Part shown: positions 60,401 through 64,000 of the stretch, one piece after another
Numbering within the stretch: the first letter of the stretch is position 1
How the letters are laid out: every line of letters begins with the position of its first letter
Assembly: GCF_001625305.1 (NCBI RefSeq)
Contig: NW_017803824.1
Span: 2,754,960-2,818,959, forward strand
DNA: 64,000 bases
Reading direction: 5' to 3'
Origin: Branchiostoma belcheri
Taxonomy: Eukaryota > Chordata > Leptocardii > Amphioxiformes > Branchiostomatidae
Program-made: the position numbers and the translations under genes
The notes under the pieces: model-generated
The model's database searches: none
The model's input: only the letters and a program-made list of their open reading frames with translations
Told to the model about the DNA's origin: nothing

Positions 60401-60450
60401 TAATTAGCTCGGCGGACGGCAGGACGTACCTTTCTCGGCGGTGGCTGCAT
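31047..60450 (-). CDS. FCHSD2: FCHSD / Nervous wreck: F-BAR and double SH3 protein, complete gene
   Basis: The 25 inferred exons (minus) are 60450-60430, 54276-54179, 53827-53782, 44101-44025, 43816-43805, 43351-43207, 42275-42139, 41849-41786, 41192-41064, 40709-40587, 40223-40128, 39813-39577, 39302-39251, 39024-38918, 38502-38425, 38100-37867, 36879-36727, 36483-36400, 36091-35963, 35185-35035, 34604-34396, 33973-33793, 33442-33360, 31860-31696, 31142-31047. All phases agree; 2907 nt, 968 aa. Order: F-BAR (about 8-310), coiled coil (about 330-440), acidic linker, SH3-1 (about 596-650), SH3-2 (about 726-784), Pro/Ser tail, C-terminal STV. The family couples curved membrane to N-WASP/Arp2/3 actin assembly at clathrin pits and synapses. 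N-terminus MQPPPRKVK and block ARNDYLMSLAAANAHQKRYF are diagnostic. It may be the single pro-orthologue of vertebrate FCHSD1/2. Confidence 0.92.
31696..31860 (-). CDS. FCHSD2: FCHSD exon 24, acidic KDGE-repeat cassette
   Basis: Exon of 165 nt (55 codons), phase 0 on both sides, with a CTAAC branch-point-like site before the acceptor and donor GAG|GTATGA. It encodes a low-complexity acidic tract with recurring KDGE/NDGE units and no counterpart that I recall in vertebrate FCHSD2. It may be a cassette exon. The plus-strand Ser/Pro-rich open frame over it is its antisense shadow. Confidence 0.6.
32479..33237. mobile_element. Non-autonomous TIR element, ~760 bp, with duplicated left end
   Basis: The 14-bp termini ATGGGTTCACCACA and TGTGGTGAACCCAT are exact inverse copies. 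The left 70 bp is tandemly duplicated (32479 and 32549), and each copy contains a hairpin with arms TTCACCACACCAC/GTGGTGTGGTGAA. A further hairpin (ATATTTGCT/AGCAAATAT) lies just outside the right end. It sits in the FCHSD intron between exons 23 and 24. Confidence 0.75.
34396..34604 (-). CDS. FCHSD2: FCHSD exon 21, second SH3 domain
   Basis: The exon carries a complete SH3 fold: ALYDFDA (the ALYDY motif), EELTFPEGAII, DDGWWKGEYNG and GVFPSLVVEDL. The conserved Trp pair and the Pro of the FPS motif line the ligand groove. In the family this domain binds endocytic partners such as intersectin and dynamin. Confidence 0.92.
35734..35990. repeat. Repeated copies of the exon 19 3' end and its splice donor
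   Basis: The block ACTTACATCRGYRGAAGATA plus CAGAGTTTGTGA (antisense of TNSVSSTD|GTAAGT) occurs at the true exon end (35957-35988) and again at 35834-35864 and 35734-35765, with a decayed copy near 35896. The middle copy preserves an in-frame donor. Confidence 0.85.
35963..36879 (-). CDS. FCHSD2: FCHSD exons 17-19, acidic W motif and first SH3 domain
   Basis: Exon 17 starts with EDDAGFGDQTDEWDDTFDN and ends at VLYPYE. Exon 18 continues GQKSDELTIAEGDIVEAI and DGDIEGWVM. Exon 19 gives GRNQRGEVGYVPENYLQW and a Ser-rich tail. Together they make SH3-1, in the family a binding site for WASP-type actin regulators. The WDDTFD motif repeats the WEETFD motif opening exon 16. Confidence 0.9.
37867..38502 (-). 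CDS. FCHSD2: FCHSD linker exons 15-16
   Basis: Exon 15 (38502-38425, 78 nt) and exon 16 (38100-37867, 234 nt) are both phase 0/0 and could be cassettes. They encode Ser/Gly/Asp-rich disordered linker between the coiled coil and SH3-1. Exon 16 opens with GSNYDDWEETFDT, similar to the start of exon 17. Exon 15 is supported only by splice signals and open frame. Confidence 0.65.
38918..39813 (-). CDS. FCHSD2: FCHSD exons 12-14, coiled-coil segment
   Basis: Exon 12 contains LDKEARKWANKIAREQKNIR, a long charged helix ending KQGVRKAE. Exon 13 continues TSLAKAEARLEQLRVAG, and exon 14 gives VNVDQWLSQ, then Ser-rich linker. The pattern matches the post-F-BAR coiled coil of FCHSD proteins. Confidence 0.88.
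39511..39547 (+). repeat. (CA)n microsatellite
   Basis: A CA dinucleotide run followed by CGCGCG in FCHSD intron 12. Confidence 0.95.
40128..54276 (-). CDS. FCHSD2: FCHSD exons 2-11, F-BAR domain
   Basis: Exon 2 (54276-54179) encodes the first helix with SKLQAKHETECNLLEDI. Exons 6-11 encode the antiparallel helices, including SVYVVWAALIEQADTL, KKTYFEVEHVAHDAREKA, ARNDYLMSLAAANAHQKRYF, MKEFLVLLTKTQVDLNTQA and FNQQCFFHSNPVF. F-BAR dimers bind and bend PIP2-rich membrane. Exon 5 (12 nt) is a proposed optional microexon. Confidence 0.9.
40408..40537. mobile_element. CTCCAAGCAGA-family element in an FCHSD intron
   Basis: TAATCTCCAAGCAGATC at the left and GATCTGCTTGGAGATTA at the right are inverse copies. 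Inner blocks GGCCAGGCAGTATTGGCCAG and CTGGCCAAAGGATACTGCC also pair. 130 bp. Confidence 0.85.
42302..42671. mobile_element. TIR element with 30-bp ends, ~370 bp
   Basis: AGGCCTAGGAAAAAAATGTC (continuing GTGTTTCCTG) pairs with the right end CAGGAAACAC...TTTCCTAGGCCT with one mismatch in 30 bp. It lies in the FCHSD intron between exons 6 and 7 and has no coding capacity: a MITE-type element. Confidence 0.85.
43805..43816 (-). CDS. FCHSD2: Candidate 12-nt microexon of FCHSD (exon 5)
   Basis: The 12-nt sequence TGAACAAGTTCG lies between a pyrimidine-rich acceptor (CCCTCTGTTTTTCAG) and a strong donor (GTGAGT). It keeps phase 2 on both sides, so it is optional and inserts four residues (SEQV) in the F-BAR domain between NH and RSVYVVW. 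Vertebrate FCHSD2 as I recall it has no insertion there, which suggests alternative use. Confidence 0.5.
44102..53781 (-). other. FCHSD intron 3 (9.7 kb)
   Basis: No nested gene found; open frames are short and domain-free. Notable contents are a set of three X-box-like motifs at 47324-47546, and tracts of A/T-rich unique sequence. No retroelement ORF is visible. Confidence 0.5.
47324..47546 (+). promoter_or_regulatory. Three X-box (RFX-like) motifs at ~105-bp spacing
   Basis: GTTGCCATGGTGAT (47324), GTTGCCATAGAAAT (47427) and GTTGTTATGGCAAC (47533) resemble the RFX X-box GTHNYYATRRNAAC. The third is an exact match, the second misses one base, and the first has a weak right half. Each is followed by AGAAYRATGRA-like sequence, so they are parts of a diverged ~105-bp tandem unit. 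Confidence 0.45.
56400..59412 (+). mobile_element. 5'-truncated CR1-like non-LTR retrotransposon
   Basis: The copy comprises a truncated endonuclease/reverse transcriptase ORF (56421-59306) and a ~100-bp 3' tail ending in a tandem ACAGGTGAGAAAT unit, as in CR1/L2-type elements that end in short repeats rather than poly(A). ORF1 and the 5' UTR are missing. The left boundary near 56400 is inferred from an in-frame stop and loss of similarity. Confidence 0.85.
56421..59306 (+). CDS. LINE endonuclease-reverse transcriptase ORF (961 aa, 5'-truncated)
   Basis: The N-terminal ~200 residues are an APE-type endonuclease lacking its first part: the alignment begins around DSSVMQISGYDLF, so the N-terminal catalytic Asn and Glu are gone, while FAGDFNHP and the late GASDHV motif remain. 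Residues about 400-700 are reverse transcriptase: NYRPVSLTSI, motif A FLDYAKAFDTVP, motif B SGVPQGSVLGPLLF and motif C FADDTK. The C-terminal ~250 residues carry the YKSLVRPHLEYATVIW and RVQRRATKLV blocks typical of CR1/Jockey-group elements. After FADD, a 39-bp direct duplication (58411 and 58450) gives a tandem THATQE(L/I)HTS. There are no stops or frameshifts, implying recent insertion. The exact clade is not resolved. Confidence 0.88.
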   Translation: MQFLSIKPKHGEIPDSSVMQISGYDLFTSDLTAENTRGTCIYVKTSLKAKQIIPHAETFHDSTWVEMQSQGNDILRIGVIYRSGTPTLACTRDEALHENLKWATNGQATHVLFAGDFNHPTIRWIPSPHVLGSEGSTNAANKFIECLRDTYVYQHVKEPTRYRSDQTPTVDDLVFSNEAEMVEGLEHHDPLGASDHVRIQFSFNFNSHEERERSPSLNYDKASFEEIRNDLNINWEEVLENKNTQEAFDELQSRILEAVNNHVPKRKTNSKKQRVKPPWMNNATYRKSRKKFHTWIRYLNTKSKEDWKKYKIARNAATHAARQARRTFERRIAREVKSNNKSFWRYVNSRRKTRVNVGDLKDEEGKLTTEDGKKAEVLNTQYVRTFTHEDRSNVPRFTLKPLQSDLLRTIVVTEEMVLKQLELLRIDKSPGNDGIHPRVLKEAAHELAIPLTIIFNSSIKSGKLPDQWREACVTPIYKKGCRTDPANYRPVSLTSIICKMLERFISDAILEHMRVNNLTCEQQHGFSKGKSTVTNLLEALDVWTEALSHGVPVDIIFLDYAKAFDTVPHERLINKVESFGIAENLLLWIRNFLTHRRQRVVVNGQASSWKAVTSGVPQGSVLGPLLFSMFVSDIPDELHNFVSLFADDTKIYAIAHGCESQAKTHATQELHTSQTITHATQEIHTSNIHSTCLQADLNTLQRWSSRMQMKFHPDKCKVMHLGRRNPTHEYTMTKEDGTLHTLKVTHEEKDLGVTIDSNLKFSTHVQVQVNKANRVLGAIRHTFKYLDKEAFLPLYKSLVRPHLEYATVIWCPTTKRDKDSVERVQRRATKLVESVSHFPYPQRLQALQLPTLNFRRQRTDVIQLYKITHGYDKVRVGNSCSICRGTMFEPSLSTTTRGHSFKYQVQKSHGTRKCFFSSRVTSVWNSLSQEAVSSKSVNEFKNHIAHEWKNHQDMYNYTFTY
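60430..60450 (-). CDS. FCHSD2: FCHSD first coding exon (21 nt, MQPPPRK)
   Basis: ATG CAG CCA CCG CCG AGA AAG is followed by a perfect donor GTACGT. It encodes the conserved FCHSD2 N-terminus MQPPPRK and joins in phase 0 to VKISQQLK of exon 2, 6.2 kb away. It is too short for ORF callers. The surrounding region is GC-rich and promoter-like. Confidence 0.88.
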
Positions 60451-60518
60451 GGTTACGCTCCGGGCGGCGACGTCCAGGCAATTTTGTCACTCCGAGATCG
60501 ATCCGTGGCACCACCTGT

Positions 60519-60569
60519 CCGCCATCTTGGGTCACCTTGTGTGAACTCTCGCGAGAATAATGCAATTGG
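60519..60569 (-). promoter_or_regulatory. FCHSD core promoter motifs
   Basis: On the minus strand, reading toward the ATG, are CCAAT (60569-60565), the palindrome TCTCGCGAGA (60556-60547, a known TATA-less promoter motif) and CCAAGATGGCGG (60530-60519, a YY1-type site usually found at or just after the start). Together they suggest a TATA-less CpG promoter ~70-100 bp upstream of the ATG. Confidence 0.6.
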
Positions 60570-61965
60570 CACATTCCATTCACTTTTGGGGTAACATTTT
60601 TATGGAATGTTCCACTTAATCAATGGGGGTGGTGGTATGCTTCTCTCAGTAGTCATGTGTTTACCGCAAATGTAAGATTAGCTCCTCCTATGGTGAAAAG
60701 AGAAAAATGCAGACCTATGAAATCCTCAAAACATGGGTAAAATGATGTGTCAGACCTACACTTGCTTGGAGATTATATTGGTAACAGGTCAAGGCCAATA
60801 ATAGTACCCTTGAACTCAAGATGCTCTTCACGAATGTCAAGTGGATTTGTAAATTAATTGGAAACCGGATTAATCAGTGGCGCTGGTGGAATGCAGCCGA
60901 TCTTGTTGGCCTTGACATTTCAGCAAAAGGCCAAATGGGCCAATGAAATTTATAGCCTCTAGTCCATGCCTTAGCATGCTAGCACCTTTGATACTTGTAC
61001 CATGGAGTTATAAGATTGGACGTACAGGGATGGGGATGGATGGTCAGCAAAATTGCTTGCTGTGCGGATTGGGATTCATGGCACGCAAGGACCCATCCTT
61101 CACATTCTCCTTACAATGTTAGAGGCCCAAGGGCAGATTGCCAAAAAGTCACAACTCAGAATGTCCTGTCGTGTTTTACCTGATCATGATGCCCCATAAA
61201 TACAAACTTGACAAATAATCCAATGAACTCATAGAAACTTTTTGCAAGAACAAGATGATTTCCTGTTGTGCCCTGATGCCAGCACCCCCCATGCAGACCT
61301 TCTTAAAATGTCTAATGGAATTATCACATCTTTCACTCCCATAATCACATCAAATGAGAAAACGATTGATACTTTAGTACAAATTTACCAGCAAGCCCAA
61401 ATCATCAGCATCGAAATAAAAACCAACAGAATGGTATTTGTCAACTTTGTAATATAATTCAATTGAAAATGACATTAATGTGAATGTTTTTTACAATATA
61501 AAAAGATTACTCAATTTGCCAAACTTCTCTTCAAAATTTCTTTTAAGAGACAGAACTAAAGTATGGTAGCAAATGAGAAAAAATCGAAGGAACGAAACCA
61601 GTATTCTATCAATATATAGCAGACTGTTTGCTTTACGCTTGCTGTGTCCAGTTCACAATACACAAACTATTGGTTGTTTTAGAATTAAACATGAACAGGA
61701 ATGGTCCAGGAACTATAACTATTCATCTAGACTGGAGTGGTGTAACAGTTACTTTATGTAATTTCAAACAAACACGATTAGAACATGCAAGAAAACATTT
61801 CCCTCATCACAGGATATTGAGTACCTGATATGAACAGCACAACTACATGCATAACGCAACATTGACCGATAGAGGTCAGCATTATATGAATGTTCTAGAT
61901 TCACATTACATTTTCAGTCCTCAAACTGTGTGAGATTTGCCACCAATCATGGATATCTGACATCA
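60570..61965. other. Spacer between FCHSD promoter and the coiled-coil gene 3' end
   Basis: About 1.4 kb holding the 3' UTR/flank of the 61966 gene. A solitary family end (CTTGCTTGGAGATTA) lies near 60760. Nothing else was recognised. Confidence 0.45.
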
Positions 61966-64000
61966 TCAGTGGGGCTGAACTTCAAAACTTTTGGCCAGTT
62001 CTTCCCATTCATTCCTGTCAGTCTGTTCTTCCTGACTTTCCGAACCCCCTTTTTTCTTGGATGACTGGTCTGCTCCTGAAGCCTGCAGTTTGTCATGCTT
62101 CTCTTGGTGTTGCTGCAAAGCAGGCAAAGCTTCCTGGAGGCTGACAAATTTGTACTGGTACTGTCCTGTGGCTTCTCCATTGTTCATTTGGGAGATGGGT
62201 TGGTCATTGTTGCCTACAGCATCAGCAGAACAGTCGGATGGCAATTCAGCACCACGGACATCACTGGGCACAACTAGAGGAACTGCTGTTGAACTGCTTT
62301 GATCCTTGTTAGATGAAGAACCCTTATCCTTATGACTTGTGCTATTTTGTGGGCATGTTGTGGTAATGTCACTGCTACTTGATTTCTTCTCTTGTGCCTC
62401 CTGGAAAACCTTATCAATCCTTTCAAACTCTTCATTCAGTTTGCTTCCTTGGGGTGGTTTTACAGCCTCCTTGGCTTCAACAGGATCAGCTTTCTGATAC
62501 CCTGATGTTGTTTGCACCATTTGCGGAGGACTAGAGCCTTTGCTTGGCTCTGAATCTGGTCTCTGTGTGTTGTCGCCAATCGGTATTTCTTTACAGCAAT
62601 CTGGTTCATTGGTCAAATCAATTTCCATACTTGTTTGCACTTCTGTAACATTTTCAACATTTTTGTGTAGTTTGTTCTCTTTCTTTTGTCCTTCAGATGG
62701 CTTATCCTGAGCTAGGCTTGAATCATGTGGAGTGTCTATTGACTCACTGCAATCGTCCAACTCCATTGGAGCAAGGCTTGTCACAGTGGGAAGTGAGTGG
62801 TTTGGTTTATTGGTCTTGCTGACCGAATCTTCCTCCTGTTGGTCTGTCTGCGTAGAACTGTCTGTTGAAGACAATTCAGTTTGAGAATACACTGATGCAG
62901 TCTCTGCTTGTGAGTCTTTTATTGCAAGCATCTTGTTGTTTGTCAAGGAGTTGATTTCTTCTGTCATCTTGATGTTTTTCTTGGCCCATGATGTGTTCAG
63001 CTCTTCAAGGTTGTTATGGGCTTTCTCCAAGTTTTCATAGTCTTCCTGTAACGTCTTGAGTCTTCTCTGCAAAGAAGCCTCCTCCTTCCCCCACTTTTCA
63101 AAAGCATCCTTGTGGACATCTTTCAGGTTCTGTAACTCCTGTGCCTGCTTATCAAATGATGTCTTCAGCCCTTCATGCTCAGTTTTGAGGTTCTGTAGCT
63201 CCAACTCCACCACTTCAAGCTTCTGTTTGAGAAGACTGCATGTCTCGACATGCCTGTCCACCAGGCTTTGGCACTCTTGAAGGGAAGACACAGCCTCTGT
63301 CTTCTCTTTCCTAATCTCCTCTAGTTGCGCCTGAAGCTGTTTACTCAAGTCTTGTTGTATTGTAAGTTCTTGCTGCACCAAATGAAGGCTGTTGTGCTCA
63401 TCACTTGAGGTGACATCAGAGTTGTTCAGCTTGCAGTGAACCTGGACTTTTAAAACTTGCACTTCTTTCTTCTGAGCTTCCAGTGCTGCGTCATGCATCT
63501 TTATCAGGCAGGTCTGGTGGTTGTTAACAGAGTTCAACTTCTTGTTTATCCTGATTGCTTCTTTCACTGATTTTTCCAGCCTGTCCTGTGTCTCTGTAAG
63601 CTGCCTACACTGCAGGAAGAGAGATCTGCACTTCTGTTCCATCTCTGTCATCTGGGACAAGTGAGAGTCTTTAGCACAGGCCTGAAGTTTCAGTTGCCGC
63701 TCTTGTTCCTTGACCTTCTGCTCAAGACTGTACTTACACATGTGTAAGGTCTGAACCTCTTCCTTCAAGGCTTTGATCTCCCTCTCACTAGTCTCCAGAT
63801 CTAGGACACTCTTGTTCTTGCTATCTTCTGCCTGTTGTATTCGCTCTTTGTATTGTTTGTGCAAATCTGTAATCTCCTGGCCATGTTTCTTCTCTAGCTC
63901 TGCAGTGGCCCCATCCTCTTCCTCCCGAGCCCTTTCCAGTTGGTGTTTCTCCTTGACAAGCTGGCTGATTCTCTCTTCATTCTCAGTATCGGTTACTCTG
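61966..64000 (-). CDS. CCDC73: Long coiled-coil protein, CCDC73-like (3' part)
   Basis: An open frame continues without stop from the right edge to TGA at 61966-61968 (at least 677 aa), so the 5' end is outside the window; an apparent start near 63864 is only a TTG. The first ~360 residues are heptad-rich coiled coil (KYSLEQKVKEQERQLKLQAC, LEKSVKEAIRINKKLNSVN, FEKWGKEEASLQRRLKTL). The rest is Ser/Thr/Gln/Glu-rich disorder, ending EWEELAKSFEVQPH. The KYSLEQKV...KDSHLSQ...INKKLNSVN order resembles the N-terminal region of CCDC73 as I remember it, hence the tentative symbol; generic coiled-coil similarity could mislead. Its biochemical role is not established. It probably forms one large exon. 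Confidence 0.6.
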   Translation of the reverse strand, partial: RVTDTENEERISQLVKEKHQLERAREEEDGATAELEKKHGQEITDLHKQYKERIQQAEDSKNKSVLDLETSEREIKALKEEVQTLHMCKYSLEQKVKEQERQLKLQACAKDSHLSQMTEMEQKCRSLFLQCRQLTETQDRLEKSVKEAIRINKKLNSVNNHQTCLIKMHDAALEAQKKEVQVLKVQVHCKLNNSDVTSSDEHNSLHLVQQELTIQQDLSKQLQAQLEEIRKEKTEAVSSLQECQSLVDRHVETCSLLKQKLEVVELELQNLKTEHEGLKTSFDKQAQELQNLKDVHKDAFEKWGKEEASLQRRLKTLQEDYENLEKAHNNLEELNTSWAKKNIKMTEEINSLTNNKMLAIKDSQAETASVYSQTELSSTDSSTQTDQQEEDSVSKTNKPNHSLPTVTSLAPMELDDCSESIDTPHDSSLAQDKPSEGQKKENKLHKNVENVTEVQTSMEIDLTNEPDCCKEIPIGDNTQRPDSEPSKGSSPPQMVQTTSGYQKADPVEAKEAVKPPQGSKLNEEFERIDKVFQEAQEKKSSSSDITTTCPQNSTSHKDKGSSSNKDQSSSTAVPLVVPSDVRGAELPSDCSADAVGNNDQPISQMNNGEATGQYQYKFVSLQEALPALQQHQEKHDKLQASGADQSSKKKGGSESQEEQTDRNEWEELAKSFEVQPH

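Larger units (their letters stand above)
54277..60429 (-). other. FCHSD intron 1 (6.2 kb) hosting a LINE
   Basis: The intron is bounded by AAG|GTACGT (60429) and GACTACAG (54277). It contains the CR1-like element at about 56400-59412 in the opposite orientation. The remaining ~3 kb is A/T rich without recognised features. Confidence 0.7.

Noticed and set aside
63864..63864. Start of the coiled-coil protein at this position
   Set aside because: The codon is TTG, and the same frame stays open and coiled-coil-like (ERISQLVKEKHQLERAREEE) to the window edge, so the gene continues to the right.

Overview
The window looks like nuclear DNA of an invertebrate chordate, most likely a lancelet (Branchiostoma-type). 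I base this on intron-rich genes whose exons match chordate families, many small foldback and terminal-inverted-repeat elements, TACATGTA-type palindromes, a CR1-like retroposon, and a tandem cluster of calmodulin-like genes. The species is an inference; no search was run. Exon boundaries were read by eye from GT/AG signals, reading frame and phase.

Layout. (1) 490-629, minus: signal-peptide first exon of an unrecognised secreted basic protein that leaves the window on the left. (2) 2521-5492, plus: a six-exon group III (bee-venom-type) secreted phospholipase A2-like gene whose catalytic neighbourhood is altered. (3) 6454-25338, minus: a cluster of calmodulin-like EF-hand genes built from a three-exon module (exon 1 = 150 nt, exon 2 = 145 nt, exon 3 = 155-158 nt, phases 0 and 1 everywhere). 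Two modules are complete (6454-8558 and 20526-25338). Between them lies a composite locus ordered exon1-exon1-exon2-exon3-exon3 (18135 down to 10564), which reads like alternative first and last exons around one shared middle exon. (4) 26400-27734, minus: a two-exon, seven-blade WD40 protein. (5) 31047-60450, minus: a complete FCHSD/Nervous-wreck gene (F-BAR plus two SH3 domains). It has 25 inferred exons, including a 21-nt first coding exon, a 12-nt candidate microexon, an acidic cassette and a C-terminal PDZ ligand. (6) 61966-64000, minus: the 3' coding part of a long coiled-coil protein resembling CCDC73, open at the right edge.

Mobile DNA. The introns hold a 5'-truncated CR1-like LINE with an intact 961-codon ORF (in FCHSD intron 1, antisense to the gene), several perfect or near-perfect foldback MITEs, a 760-bp and a 370-bp TIR element, and a recurring family whose ends carry (T)CTCCAAGCAGA / TCTGCTTGGAGA. 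Copies of that family are concentrated in the calmodulin cluster.

Functional picture. The calmodulin-like proteins are predicted Ca2+ sensors with all four EF-hand loops intact. FCHSD links membrane curvature to actin assembly in endocytosis. The PLA2-like protein keeps the disulfide and Ca2+-loop framework but has lost the Asp next to the catalytic His, so it may be a non-enzymatic ligand. I found no tRNA, rRNA, CRISPR array or operon, as expected for animal nuclear DNA.
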